Part shown: in pieces, positions 8,029 to 16,131 of the stretch
Layout of the letters: every line of letters starts with the position of its first letter
Numbering within the stretch: position 1 is the stretch's first letter
Assembly (NCBI RefSeq): GCF_024372725.1
Contig: NZ_VOUA01000001.1
Coordinates: 353,868 to 417,867, forward strand
From: Methanosarcina sp. KYL-1
GTDB taxonomy: Archaea; Halobacteriota; Methanosarcinia; Methanosarcinales; Methanosarcinaceae
Length of the DNA stretch: 64,000 bases
Reading direction: 5' to 3'
The notes under the pieces: model-generated
Seen by the model: the letters and a program-made list of their open reading frames with translations, nothing else
Database searches by the model: none
Told to the model about the DNA's origin: nothing
Position numbers and translations under genes: made by a program

Positions 8029-8415
8029 ATGTCCTTTATGAACGAATTACTGCCTGATACTGCTGAAGCTTTCGGAAAGATGAGGGATTCCATTTTCCAG
8101 GGTGGAGAGCTTGACCGCAAGACAAAGGAACTTATCGCCGTCGCTTCTTCTGTCCTCATGCGCTGCCAGTTCTGTACTGATGTCCACTCCCAGAGAGCCC
8201 TTGCCCACGGAGCAAGCAAAAAGGAGATTGCCGAGGCGATTGCCGTTGCCATGTTTATTTCCGCCGGTTCCCAGCTAGGCTGGACGAACATTTATGACAA
8301 AAACGTGTACGAACTTATCTTTGAAGACAAAAAGCCCGAAGAACCCACAGAACCTAACTGTTCCGAAAGTCCTGAAAAACCGGGAGAAGGGAATGGGTGC
8401 TGTTGCGGAAACTAA
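8029..8415 (+). CDS. AhpD-like protein with Cys-rich tail (paralogue 2)
   Basis: 128 residues, closely similar to the protein encoded at 6519 over the first 100 residues. The same CMD motif M-R-C-Q-F-C-T-D-V-H places C46, C49 and H53. ATG at 8029 follows GGAGG with ideal spacing. The tail is longer, runs through a Pro/Glu-rich linker (KKPEEPTEPNC), and ends GNGCCCGN. The poly-cysteine ending is therefore a retained feature of both copies although the linker has diverged. Acr3 is encoded convergently just downstream. Confidence 0.85.
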   Translation: MSFMNELLPDTAEAFGKMRDSIFQGGELDRKTKELIAVASSVLMRCQFCTDVHSQRALAHGASKKEIAEAIAVAMFISAGSQLGWTNIYDKNVYELIFEDKKPEEPTEPNCSESPEKPGEGNGCCCGN

Positions 8416-8520
8416 GGAAGAATTGAAGTTTTCTGCCCAGTATCCTTTTTTCTTTTTTCCAGCTTCCTTTTTTGCTTTCCTTTCTCTCATTCCCTTTTTT
8501 GTTCTTGTTTTCCCTTTTCC

Positions 8521-9573
8521 TTAAAACCTGAATTTCTCCCTATTTTTGTCCATAATTTTCACAAGGGAGAGCATCACCGGCACTTCCACAAGCACCCCCA
8601 CAACCGTAGCAAGGGCAGCTCCGGACTCCATCCCGAAAAGGATAAGGGCCACTGCCACTGCCAGCTCAAAAAAGTTGCTGGCGCCGATGAAGGTGGAAGG
8701 GGCAGCTTCCCTGTAAGGGATTTTCAGGGCTTTTGCCCCTGCATACCCGATTCCGAAGATAAGGTAGGTCTGAAGCACCAGAGGAATTGCAATCAGGAGG
8801 ATGTGCAGGGGGTAGTTTATGATGTTTTCCCCCTGGAAGACAAAGATCAGGACGAGAGTGATTAAAAGCCCAGCCGGAGTCACCCACTGTGTCTTCCTTA
8901 TCAGGCGGTTTTCAAACCAGGAGATGCCTTTTTTCCTGATCACGACCTGCCTTGTAAGCACTGCAAGCCCGAGGGGAATTGCCACATAAAAGAGGACCGA
9001 AACAAAGATGGTCATGAGGGGCACAGGAAAGTCCGTGGTGACCCCGAGGAGGAACTTACCGAGAGGGGCAAAGAGGACCAGGATAATGAGGTCGTTTACG
9101 GAGACCTGGATCAGGGCATAGTTGATGTTTGCCCTGGCAAGATAGGTCCAGACCAGCACCATTGCCGTGCAGGGGGCAAGCCCGAGCAGGATCATGCCTG
9201 CGATGTACTGGGCCTGGAGGTCGACAGGGACCAGGTTTGAAAAGAGCACACGCATGAAAAGCCACGCAACAAAGGCCATCGTGAAGGGCTTGATTACCCA
9301 GTTTACAGCTAGCGTGAGGAGAAGGGGCTTGAGGTTTGCTTTCACGCTCAGGAGTTCCTCAAAGTTGATTTTCAACATGACAGGGTACATCATGACAAGG
9401 AGCACAAGCGCCACAGGTATGGAAACATTTGCAACCTCGATTTCCCCAAGGGCATCCGCAAAGCCGGGAAAAGCATAGCCTATGGCGGTTCCCAGGACGA
9501 TACAGATTGCGACCCAGACTGAGAGGTATTTGCTGAAAAAATCAAGCTCCCTTTCTTCCTGTTCTTCCGGCAT
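8521..9573 (-). CDS. acr3: Arsenite efflux permease, Acr3 family
   Basis: A 350-residue integral membrane protein with about ten hydrophobic segments. The Acr3 signature GLAPCTAMVLVW places the essential thiolate cysteine at C135 in a membrane helix. A second family motif, YREAAPSTFIGASNFFELAVAVAL, lies near the C-terminus. It would export arsenite (and possibly antimonite) across the cytoplasmic membrane. Its ATG immediately follows the TAA of the universal stress protein gene (9574-9576), so the two are translationally linked. Surrounding ArsR and thiol genes fit an arsenic-response role. Confidence 0.92.
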   Translation of the reverse strand: MPEEQEERELDFFSKYLSVWVAICIVLGTAIGYAFPGFADALGEIEVANVSIPVALVLLVMMYPVMLKINFEELLSVKANLKPLLLTLAVNWVIKPFTMAFVAWLFMRVLFSNLVPVDLQAQYIAGMILLGLAPCTAMVLVWTYLARANINYALIQVSVNDLIILVLFAPLGKFLLGVTTDFPVPLMTIFVSVLFYVAIPLGLAVLTRQVVIRKKGISWFENRLIRKTQWVTPAGLLITLVLIFVFQGENIINYPLHILLIAIPLVLQTYLIFGIGYAGAKALKIPYREAAPSTFIGASNFFELAVAVALILFGMESGAALATVVGVLVEVPVMLSLVKIMDKNREKFRF

Positions 9574-10584
9574 TTACGCGCCCCCTTCCTTTCCTTCATT
9601 TTTTTCTCCCCTTCCTGCCCCTTCTTCTTTTTCTCCCCTTCCTGCCCCTTCTTCTTTTTCTTCCCTTCCTGCCCCTTCTTCTTTTTCTTCCCTTCCTGCT
9701 CCTTCTTCTTTTTCCTCCCCTTTTTCCTCTCCTCCCATTCCCTTTCCTGAAGGGATCAACAGGACTGGTTTTATGGTCTTCCTTAGTACGTTTTCTGCAG
9801 TGCTTCCAAGCAGGAGTTCCTCAATAATCCCTTTTCCACGGGAGGTCAGCATTATCAGGGTGACTTCTTCTTTTAGGGCGAGCCTGGCTATTTCATCCGA
9901 CGGGATACCTTCAATTACCCTGTGGCTCACATCAAAACCCTTTAGCTCATCTCCGATCTTTCGAAGCATCTGAAGCACTTCTTCCCTTTGCTCTTCCAGG
10001 AAGTCCAGGTCTTTTATGTTCTCTATGACGTGCACGAGTAAGACTTCCCGGGTCATCCCTGCAAAAGAGGAAAGCACTCTTATGGCCCGCATGGCTTCAA
10101 GTGAACAGTCCATGGGCACAAGTATCCTGGAAAAGGTTGCAGTGCACGTTTTTGCATAGGTTTCTTTTCCTTCTTTCAAGGCATCGTACTTTTCTACAAG
10201 GACCATCTTTTTTGATTTCCGGACGATATATTCCGTGGTCCTTCCGAGCAGTTTCCCCCTGATTATTCCGGGGGTCGTCGTCCCCATCACGATAAGGTCA
10301 ACGTCCTCCCTTTCGGCAACCTCCGCAATAGTCCTTTTGACGTCCCCAACCACTACCAGGGTTTCGGCTTCCAGTTCCATTTCCCGGACAAAGTCTGCGT
10401 ACTCCCCAATCTTTTCTTTTGCGTTTCGCTCAAACATTGGGGTGAGCCCGTGGGCTTTCAGGATGTCCACAACGTGAAGCAGTATAACTTTCTTCAGCCC
10501 GACATGCTGCAGTTCCCCTATGCAGCCGAGCAAATCTTCAGTTTCGATAGTAAAATCCGTCGGAACAAGTACTGTGTTTATCAA
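9574..10584 (-). CDS. Tandem universal stress protein (UspA x2) with repetitive Glu/Gly/Lys tail
   Basis: 336 residues with two UspA domains. Domain 1 (about 1-145) starts INTVLVPTDFT and carries the nucleotide loop MGTTTPGIIRGKLLGRTTEYI. Domain 2 (about 150-285) starts FSRILVPMDCS and has LTSRGKGIIEELLLGSTAENVLRKT. Both match the G-(2)-G-(9)-G-(S/T) ATP-binding pattern. The last ~50 residues are a hydrophilic repeat, EEKEEGAGR repeated about four times, encoded by near-identical 27-bp units (about 9600-9720). Start is probably TTG. It precedes acr3 with no gap, so it likely belongs to the same stress operon. Confidence 0.9.
   Translation of the reverse strand: MINTVLVPTDFTIETEDLLGCIGELQHVGLKKVILLHVVDILKAHGLTPMFERNAKEKIGEYADFVREMELEAETLVVVGDVKRTIAEVAEREDVDLIVMGTTTPGIIRGKLLGRTTEYIVRKSKKMVLVEKYDALKEGKETYAKTCTATFSRILVPMDCSLEAMRAIRVLSSFAGMTREVLLVHVIENIKDLDFLEEQREEVLQMLRKIGDELKGFDVSHRVIEGIPSDEIARLALKEEVTLIMLTSRGKGIIEELLLGSTAENVLRKTIKPVLLIPSGKGMGGEEKGEEKEEGAGREEKEEGAGREEKEEGAGRGEKEEGAGRGEKNEGKEGGA
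9595..9725 (-). repeat. Minisatellite encoding the UspA tail
   Basis: Near-identical units of about 27 bp containing CCTGCCCCTTCTTC occur four to five times inside the 3' end of the tandem UspA gene. Copy number of such units is prone to change. Confidence 0.8.
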
Positions 10585-10743
10585 TTAATACCCCCCAACT
10601 CTTTACAAACTCAGCTTCCCCTCCACAGAATTCTGAGTTCTCAGGCAGGCTTACAGGTTGATTCCTGCAGCCTCTTTTCTTGCTTTCTTTTTGCGATATT
10701 GGCCCGGTTTCTATATCATTTTATACTGTTTTGGTAACCCTTT

Positions 10744-11064
10744 TCAGACCTCATCAAATTCGATGCAGAGGCTGCCCGCCTTTTTCGCCAGGGACTTTGC
10801 CAGGAAGCCGCTTTCCAGCTTGCAGAGGTTAAGTACCCCGCAGGGCACCAGGCAGTTTGAGCAGATTTTTGCCTCTTTCGCTCTGTCCATCACATAGTTG
10901 TCTTTGATGTCCAGAATTTCCATCATGGGAATTTCCAGGTGAGAGATTTCCTTTATCTTTTCACAGGGAGTTTCTATATCAACTATGATTTTTCCGCCTT
11001 TCATGCTTCCGCGGAGTTTGTGAGTAAAGTCGCATATTGTGGAGTTGACAGTAATTTCAGACAT
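10744..11064 (-). CDS. Small six-cysteine protein, unknown function (paralogue 2)
   Basis: 106 residues, same length as and clearly homologous to the protein at 7404 (MSEITVNSTICDFTHKLRG against MTEITVNSTLCGFVHKVRG). All six cysteines are retained, including the C-terminal ICSNCLVPCGVLNLC. GAGGTGG precedes the ATG by a few bases. The two copies flank acr3 and the stress protein, indicating segmental duplication within the island. Function unknown; a metal- or cluster-binding role is inferred from cysteine spacing. Confidence 0.8.
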   Translation of the reverse strand: MSEITVNSTICDFTHKLRGSMKGGKIIVDIETPCEKIKEISHLEIPMMEILDIKDNYVMDRAKEAKICSNCLVPCGVLNLCKLESGFLAKSLAKKAGSLCIEFDEV

Positions 11065-11238
11065 AGGACCACCTCATGATTTTATTTTCCCCTCTTTCAT
11101 TCCTTTCCCATAAGTATGGAAAAAGTGCTTAATCAATTCTTTCTCTGAGCTTAGATGTTTGAAAAGAAATCAATCGGGATTTTGTCAGTTTTTCTGGTTT
11201 TTTCTGCTTTTTTTCCGTGTTTTGTCGGGTTTAAAAAC

Positions 11239-11469
11239 TCAGGCAATCCATTTCAGGACTTCTTTTTCATCCGGGACCTTTCCTGCAAGCTTTACTTCTC
11301 CGTCAATCACGACTGCAGGAGTAACCATCACGCCATAGTTCAGGATTGTTTCAAAGTCCTCTACTTTTACGACTTCGGCTTCCACACCGTTTTCTTTAAG
11401 GACTTTTTCAACGGCTTCTTTTGTCTTCTTGCATTTGGGGCATCCGGTTCCAAGGATTTCGATTTTCAT
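11239..11469 (-). CDS. Small thioredoxin-fold redox protein (CPKC)
   Basis: 76 residues of the small archaeal redox-active disulfide protein family (MTH895/TM0996-like). The active site G-T-G-C-P-K-C-K-K is at residues 7-15, and the cis-proline loop is VMVTPAVVIDG. GGTGA precedes the ATG. Such proteins are commonly encoded beside PF03773 permeases, as here (permease at 11674) and again at 14054/14372. It probably reduces disulfides or metalloid-thiol adducts on neighbouring proteins (inference). Confidence 0.9.
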   Translation of the reverse strand: MKIEILGTGCPKCKKTKEAVEKVLKENGVEAEVVKVEDFETILNYGVMVTPAVVIDGEVKLAGKVPDEKEVLKWIA

Positions 11470-11491
11470 GTTTTTTCACCATTTTTTCATC

Positions 11492-11630
11492 TTTTGATTT
11501 TAGGTTTTGATTTTAGGTTTTGATTTTTGGTTTTGATTTTAGGTTTTGATTTTAGGTTTTGATTTTTGGTTTTGATTTTAGGTTTTGATTTTAGGTTTTG
11601 ATTTTAGGTTTTGATTTTAGGTTTTGATTT
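11492..11630. repeat. 13-bp tandem repeat, about 10.7 copies
   Basis: TTTTGATTTTAGG repeats ten full times from 11492 plus a partial copy, with two units varied to TTTTGATTTTTGG. It fills most of the gap between the two minus-strand genes, i.e. the intercistronic space from the permease to the CPKC redox protein. Confidence 0.95.
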
Positions 11631-11673
11631 CCAATCGCTCTTCAATCACTCAATTTTCAAATATTCAGGTAGT

Positions 11674-12645
11674 TCACAGCAGTATGTTGAACAGGTAGCC
11701 TGTAAAGATAACCGAGACTGCCACAATCGATACAAATATTGCAATAAGTTCGTTTTTCAGAACCTTTTTGAGGATTATCATCTCGGGCAGGGAAACGGCT
11801 GTAACTGACATCAGGAAGGCCAGGGAAGTCCCGATGGGGAGCCCTTTTCCGATCAGGCTTTCCACAATAGGGATCATGCCCATGACGTTCGAATACAGGG
11901 GCACTCCCAGGATGACAGCGATAGGCACTGCAAGCAGGTTGTCCTTGCCTGCGTATTTTTCAAGGATGCCTTCCGGGGCATATCCGTGGAAGATGCCTCC
12001 TATGCTGACTCCGATAATCACGTAGATCCAGATCCTTCCAACGATGTCTTTTACGCCTTCAAAGGCGATGCCTGCCCTTTCTTTTGCGGTCAGGTTCTCA
12101 TGTTCAGCCGTCGACTGCCCCACTTTGATTTTGTAGACAAAGTCCTCCACGTATCTTTCCAGTTTCAGGACCCCTATCAGGTAGCCTCCGAAAACACCCA
12201 GCACAATGCCGGATACCACGTAGATTGCTGTTGCCTTAAAGCCGAGGGTTGCCCAGAGCACGGCCACAGCCGCTTCGTTTACCAGGGGGGAGGTGATCAG
12301 GAAAGAAAAGGTAACTCCGAGAGGGACCCCCGCTTCCACGAACCCTATGAAAAGGGGTACCGAGGAGCAAGAACAGAAAGGAGAAACCGTGCCTATCAGG
12401 GACGCCACCAGGTGGTAGCGGAGCCCTTTCTTTCCTCCGAGTATCCTTCTGGTTTTTTCGGGGGTAATATAAGTCCTGATGTAGGAGATTGCGAAGATCA
12501 TCACGGAAAGCAGGACGAAGATCTTCATTACGTCGTAAATGATGAAGTTGATACTGGCTGCAAGGTGCGTCTCGGGGGCAATCCCGAAGACCTCATAGGT
12601 CAGTTTGTCTGCAATCCATTGCAGAGGATAGAATATGTCAACCAT
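11674..12645 (-). CDS. PF03773 permease (ArsP/SO_0444-type)
   Basis: 323 residues, about eight membrane helices. The signature cysteine motif G-T-V-S-P-F-C-S-C-S-S-V-P-L-F is near residue 90 and SFLITSPLVNEAAV follows. A second half-repeat contains AVILGVPLYSNVMGMIPI and SLPEMIILKK. Family members export organoarsenicals or other soft-metal/thiol-reactive compounds; the actual substrate here is unknown. The start ATG has AAGGAA upstream. A perfect 20-bp palindrome (12701-12720) lies 55 bp upstream of the start, and the gene is divergent from the small Cys-rich protein at 12837. Confidence 0.9.
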   Translation of the reverse strand: MVDIFYPLQWIADKLTYEVFGIAPETHLAASINFIIYDVMKIFVLLSVMIFAISYIRTYITPEKTRRILGGKKGLRYHLVASLIGTVSPFCSCSSVPLFIGFVEAGVPLGVTFSFLITSPLVNEAAVAVLWATLGFKATAIYVVSGIVLGVFGGYLIGVLKLERYVEDFVYKIKVGQSTAEHENLTAKERAGIAFEGVKDIVGRIWIYVIIGVSIGGIFHGYAPEGILEKYAGKDNLLAVPIAVILGVPLYSNVMGMIPIVESLIGKGLPIGTSLAFLMSVTAVSLPEMIILKKVLKNELIAIFVSIVAVSVIFTGYLFNILL

Positions 12646-12700
12646 TTCGGGTTCCTTCTTTTCTTATCGTTCTGTTTATGTCATGTACCATTATTTTGTT

Positions 12701-12720
12701 ATATCAATATATATTGATAT
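12701..12720. promoter_or_regulatory. Perfect 20-bp palindromic operator
   Basis: ATATCAATATATATTGATAT, i.e. ATATCAA-N6-TTGATAT, in the divergent region between the permease (start 12645) and the 54-residue Cys-rich protein (start 12837). An extra half-site TTGATAT lies at 12730-12736. Same motif as at 13387 and 15783, so it is probably the site of a local ArsR dimer (inference). Confidence 0.65.
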
Positions 12721-12836
12721 AATTGTAATTTGATATATAACTTTCGCATCGAATAAAACCCTTTTATAGGAAACGAAATATCAAACTCTTAACAAAACCT
12801 TCCTGTAATACTCAGGGAAAATTCAGGAGCATGTCC

Positions 12837-13001
12837 ATGGCAAAATGCGCTATCTGCAAAAAGGAAGAAAATTCACTGCTCAAGGTAAAGCATAAGGAAC
12901 TTGGAATGGTAAAACTCTGCTTTGAATGCTGGGGGATTGAATACGGTAATCAGAACCTCCTCCCCTCATGCGGGGGCGGCTGTGATTGCTGCCGCTTTTA
13001 A
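12837..13001 (+). CDS. Small zinc-ribbon-like Cys-rich protein (54 aa)
   Basis: ATG at 12837 is 7 bases behind AGGAG; an ATG at 12831 is too close to the ribosome site. The product begins MAKCAICKKEENSLLKVKH, has a second pair CFEC, and ends GGGCDCCRF. Two CxxC pairs are arranged like a treble-clef/zinc-ribbon, followed by a glycine-cysteine tail. A clear paralogue is encoded at 16249 with the same layout, which supports reality. Function unknown. Its place between a permease and an ArsR gene suggests metal or metalloid handling. Confidence 0.75.
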   Translation: MAKCAICKKEENSLLKVKHKELGMVKLCFECWGIEYGNQNLLPSCGGGCDCCRF

Positions 13002-13127
13002 TAATGTCTCAATTTTTCCGGACCTGCTATTTATTGCCAATGTCTGTTCGTGATGAATTTGATTGGGAAGTTCCCAGAATAGAAAGAGCGTCAAAAGTGT
13101 ATCCGAAGCGCAGCCGGAAAAAAGGAC

Positions 13128-13388
13128 TTATTCTTCTACTATTTTCAAGATCTTTTGGACCTTTTCGTTGTCTATGGAATAAAGCCTCATCTTCCCGTCC
13201 TTTCTCACCTTGATAATGCCCCAGTCCTGCAGCTTTGCCAGGTGCATCGAGGTGTTGGACTGGGTCTTGCCTATGAGGTCAGGGATCTCGCAGGCGCATC
13301 GCTCTCCTTCCAGCAGGACCTTAATTATTTTGTACCGCGTTTCTTCACTTAAGGCTTTGAAGAGCTGTACATTATCTTCATCGCTCAT
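13128..13388 (-). CDS. ArsR-family regulator (CAC type)
   Basis: About 86 residues from ATG 13388 (MSDEDNVQLFKALSEETRYK). A longer upstream frame exists, but its first 45 residues are hydrophobic and unlike the family. The winged helix contains L-L-E-G-E-R-C-A-C-E-I, the metalloid-binding CxC, and the recognition helix KTQSNTSMHLAKLQDWGII. An ATATCAA-N6-GTGATAT palindrome (13387-13406) overlaps the start codon, so autorepression is likely. It is convergent with the small Cys-rich gene. Candidate repressor for the ATATCAA-class sites around it. Confidence 0.88.
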   Translation of the reverse strand: MSDEDNVQLFKALSEETRYKIIKVLLEGERCACEIPDLIGKTQSNTSMHLAKLQDWGIIKVRKDGKMRLYSIDNEKVQKILKIVEE

Positions 13389-13406
13389 ATCAATGAATGG
13401 TGATAT
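13387..13406. promoter_or_regulatory. Operator overlapping the arsR start codon
   Basis: ATATCAA-N6-GTGATAT, one mismatch from the palindrome at 12701-12720, overlapping the ATG of the ArsR gene. Extended arms CATATCA/TGATATG are perfect (13386-13407). Confidence 0.6.
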
Positions 13407-13590
13407 GTTTGGATATATAGTTTTCTGAGCTTTGATTGTTGAAATTCTGATTAATTTAAAAAAGGTGGTAAAAACAAGACAAAAAGGGAAAAACAGAACA
13501 AAAACAAGACCAGGATAAGACAAAAACGAAAAATCTGAACTATGATTTAAAAATGTTGATCATCGAATTAAAAAGAAAAAAAGGGAGAGA

Positions 13591-13974
13591 TCACTCGGAC
13601 TGCAGGATCTCCATCACTTTTTCGAGAACCTCTGCGACTTCCTCGTCCGAAGGGTTCCTGTCCTTTGTTTTCTTAACCCCGAGTTCGGAAATCACGATCT
13701 GGCGGTCAACCTTGAAGCCAGCCAGTTCCATGGTCTTTGTTGCGCAGTTTACGGGGCAGCCGTCGATGGTCAGGATCCGGTCGGAAGCTTCGGCGGACTT
13801 CATGAGTCCGGGGGCCCGGGCTCCGATTCCTGCGGTGCACATCAGGTTCCCGATCCCCTGCTTTTCGAGTTCAATTGCGATTTTGTTTGAAAGCTGGCCT
13901 ACATTTGCGGCTCCGACGCAGGGAAAAATTGCCACGTTTGCCGAGCCACAGGAGCATTTTGTTTCTTCAACCAT
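13591..13974 (-). CDS. DGC-domain putative zinc-binding protein
   Basis: 127 residues with the family motif I-D-G-C-P-V-N-C-A-T-K (about residues 90-100), an N-terminal KCSCG, and C19 in FPCVGAANVGQLS. Also MCTAGIGARAPG. These match the DGC/PF08859 family of predicted Zn-binding proteins found beside thioredoxin-like and permease genes. GGTGA precedes the ATG. It lies between an ArsR gene and the second CPKC-type redox protein, forming a repeated neighbourhood. Its biochemical role is not established. Confidence 0.85.
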   Translation of the reverse strand: MVEETKCSCGSANVAIFPCVGAANVGQLSNKIAIELEKQGIGNLMCTAGIGARAPGLMKSAEASDRILTIDGCPVNCATKTMELAGFKVDRQIVISELGVKKTKDRNPSDEEVAEVLEKVMEILQSE

Positions 13975-14053
13975 AAGTGTGTCACCTTTTTTTCGTTTTA
14001 ACCTTAATTATAAAGTTCTAATCCGTATGGTTTGTTCATCAGTTATATCTTTC

Positions 14054-14287
14054 TTATTCGGTAATCCACTTCTTGATCTCTTCAAGGCTCGGGACCTTGC
14101 CTGCGACTTTGACATCCCCGTCAATCACGAGACCCGGGGTAACCATGACTCCGTAATTAAGGATATCGTCAAAATCCTCTACCTTAACAACCTCTGCGTC
14201 TACACCTGTTTCCTTTACTGCCTTTTCTGCAAGTTCTTTAAGTTTCTTGCACTTTGCACAGCCTGTACCGAGTACTTCGATTTTCAT
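14054..14287 (-). CDS. Small thioredoxin-fold redox protein (CAKC)
   Basis: 77 residues, paralogue of the protein at 11239. The active site is G-T-G-C-A-K-C-K-K and the cis-proline loop is VMVTPGLVIDG. AGGTGA lies 6 bases before the ATG. It sits between the DGC protein and the second permease. Its upstream gap contains an ATTTCAA-N6-TTGAAAT palindrome (14321-14340), so expression is probably controlled by the same factor as the permease. Confidence 0.9.
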   Translation of the reverse strand: MKIEVLGTGCAKCKKLKELAEKAVKETGVDAEVVKVEDFDDILNYGVMVTPGLVIDGDVKVAGKVPSLEEIKKWITE

Positions 14288-14320
14288 GTTTTCACCTGTG
14301 ATCCTTATTTTTTATTAAGT

Positions 14321-14340
14321 ATTTCAACCAAATTTGAAAT
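14321..14340. promoter_or_regulatory. ATTTCAA-N6-TTGAAAT operator
   Basis: ATTTCAACCAAATTTGAAAT, perfect 7-bp arms and 6-bp spacer, 34 bp upstream of the CAKC redox protein start. Same variant as the two sites before the permease at 15433. Confidence 0.6.
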
Positions 14341-14371
14341 ATTTTCCGCATCTTCATATTTTCCGCATTTG

Positions 14372-15433
14372 TCATGCCAGCAGGCTTCCGTAGATTAAAC
14401 CCGACACGGTTGCAATCAGTACTACAAGGGAGATGTAAAGTATTGCACGCTTCGGCTTCATAATCCTGTTAATCACGATCATGTTAGGGAGGCTGAGAGC
14501 CGGGCCTGCAAGAAGCATTGCCAGGGCAGGACCTTCGCCCATACCGAGCAGGGTCAGGGCCTTGATGATCGGGACTTCGGTCAGGGTTGAAAAGTACATC
14601 AGGGCTGCTGAGACTGAGGCGATAAGGTTCGAACTGAGGGAGTTTCCCCCAACCAGCGATGCAACAAATTCCTCTGGCAGGACTTCAACGCCTATCCCTG
14701 CAAAGAACACTCCTATCAGAAGCAGGGGAGTGATCTGCTTTATCAGGAACCAGGTTTCTCCCATCCAGCTTGCCCTCTCTTCAGGGCTGAACCACTTTAA
14801 AGAGAAGTAAACCGTAATCGCGATCAGGGGGATCCAGATTAAGAGAATCAGCGGGACCCATCCCAGGACCTTTACCGAGAAAGAGACAAGCTCGGGAGAG
14901 ACAAGAATTGCGAGCAGCAGTATGAAGATCTGGGCGCTGTGCTTGTGTTCGTCCCCGCCAAAGGTCTTGATGGATTTACGGTCCCCGTTATTCCTCTCGA
15001 AGACAAGCGCCATGATAAGTCCTATGAGTATGGACATCAGGATGGCGGTAAATGCCCGTGCTGCTCCCAGGTCGTATCCCAGGATCTTTGCGGTATAGAC
15101 AATCGCAAGGATGTTGATGGCCGGCGCCGAGAAGAGGAAGGTGCTTGCAGGACCTATGCCTGCTCCCCTCTTATAAATCCCTGCAAAAAGGGGAAGGACG
15201 GTACAGCTGCAGACCGCAAGCAGGCAGCCGGAAACAGCAGCTACCGTGTAAGAGACGTACTTTGGGGCGTCCGCTCCGAAGAACTTCAGCACCGATTCCT
15301 TGGAAAAGAGAGAGGCAATAGCACCTGCCAGGAAAAAGGCGGGCACAAGGCACATCAGCACGTGCAGGGCCAGGTATTCCTGAACGGACTGTAAACCGAT
15401 CCCTAATAGATATATAAGGTAATCCAACGTCAT
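14372..15433 (-). CDS. PF03773 permease with AVCSCTVLPLF motif
   Basis: 353 residues and about eight to ten membrane helices. The cysteine motif A-V-C-S-C-T-V-L-P-L-F is near residue 79, followed by FLFSAPAINILAIVY. The second repeat has STLTEVPIIKAL and GPALSLPNMIVINR. A hydrophilic cytoplasmic loop (ERNNGDRKSIKTFGGDEHKH) splits the halves. Related permeases act on arsenicals or are thiol-linked exporters; the substrate is unknown. Two ATTTCAA palindromes precede it (15493, 15532). The gene order permease - CxxC protein - DGC protein recurs in other anaerobes. Confidence 0.88.
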   Translation of the reverse strand: MTLDYLIYLLGIGLQSVQEYLALHVLMCLVPAFFLAGAIASLFSKESVLKFFGADAPKYVSYTVAAVSGCLLAVCSCTVLPLFAGIYKRGAGIGPASTFLFSAPAINILAIVYTAKILGYDLGAARAFTAILMSILIGLIMALVFERNNGDRKSIKTFGGDEHKHSAQIFILLLAILVSPELVSFSVKVLGWVPLILLIWIPLIAITVYFSLKWFSPEERASWMGETWFLIKQITPLLLIGVFFAGIGVEVLPEEFVASLVGGNSLSSNLIASVSAALMYFSTLTEVPIIKALTLLGMGEGPALAMLLAGPALSLPNMIVINRIMKPKRAILYISLVVLIATVSGLIYGSLLA

Positions 15434-15492
15434 TTTTTTCAGATCCTGATCTGTTGGTTGTCCATTATCATTTTTTTAAATCCTATACTGTT

Positions 15493-15551
15493 ATTTCAAA
15501 TATATTTGAAATAAACTATATAAAATTTCCCATTTCAAATTATTTTGAAAT
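15493..15551. promoter_or_regulatory. Two ATTTCAA-N6-TTGAAAT operators
   Basis: Perfect palindromes at 15493-15512 (ATTTCAA-ATATAT-TTGAAAT) and 15532-15551 (ATTTCAA-ATTATT-TTGAAAT), 39 bp apart centre to centre. They lie 60-120 bp upstream of the permease ATG, with the TATA-like ACTATATAAAA (about 15515-15525) between them. Confidence 0.65.
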
Positions 15552-15782
15552 AACCCCCTGTTTTCTGTTAGTATTCAAGGAATATACAGAGGTAGTTGTG
15601 TTAGAGATAGTTAAATTCTTTGGGCTCAATCTTAGGTCGTTAATTGAGTAATTGATTGGACTGAAAGCTTTGAAAGCATTCGTTTATTCCGGATATTTCA
15701 AAGGACTGTCGTTTTTTCTGTTATTTTTGAAGACACTATTTTCTGAATTAGCAATCTTTTTATATCATATCTACAAATCTAA
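15552..15782. other. AT-rich divergent intergenic region, no gene seen
   Basis: No coding frame or RNA gene is visible between the divergent permease (15433) and the small protein at 15826; operators lie at both ends of this gap. Confidence 0.5.
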
Positions 15783-15802
15783 ATATCAATAAATCTTGAT
15801 AT
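15783..15802. promoter_or_regulatory. ATATCAA-N6-TTGATAT operator
   Basis: ATATCAATAAATCTTGATAT with perfect 7-bp arms, 23 bp upstream of the ATG at 15826, placing it over the expected transcription start. Confidence 0.65.
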
Positions 15803-15825
15803 GATTCAAAAGTAGGTGTGATTAA

Positions 15826-16131
15826 ATGGGCAAACTTGGAAAAAATTTGCTTGGTAAACTGGTTGGAAGCGGCAAAAGTTGCTGTTGCTGTGGTCCTTCT
15901 ATTGTAAGTGTCAGAAAGGTCCGAATTGGCGGCAAGGATATGGAAATTGCTGGGTTGGAAGAGGAATTTGAGAGCTATTGTGCTGCAGGCAAAGCCCCGG
16001 AGGACGTGGACAATGAAGAACTTATGCAGAACCTCTTGAAAATAAATGAGATTCCTGAAGCAGAAATGAAAAACTTCAAAGCTGCAGTTCTAAAAGAATA
16101 TAAAAAATACTACCAGGATAAAATAGCTTAA
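15826..16131 (+). CDS. Small protein with internal CCCC cluster (101 aa)
   Basis: 101 residues starting MGKLGKNLLGKLVGSGKS, followed by four consecutive cysteines and G-P-S (C19-C22). The rest is an acidic helical domain with one further cysteine (ESYCAAG). No family is recognised. The amphipathic N-terminus and cysteine run suggest metal binding near a membrane protein, but that is inference. It leads a plus-strand group with the 53-residue Cys-rich protein, an ArsR regulator and a permease, and an ATATCAA palindrome covers its promoter. Confidence 0.75.
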   Translation: MGKLGKNLLGKLVGSGKSCCCCGPSIVSVRKVRIGGKDMEIAGLEEEFESYCAAGKAPEDVDNEELMQNLLKINEIPEAEMKNFKAAVLKEYKKYYQDKIA

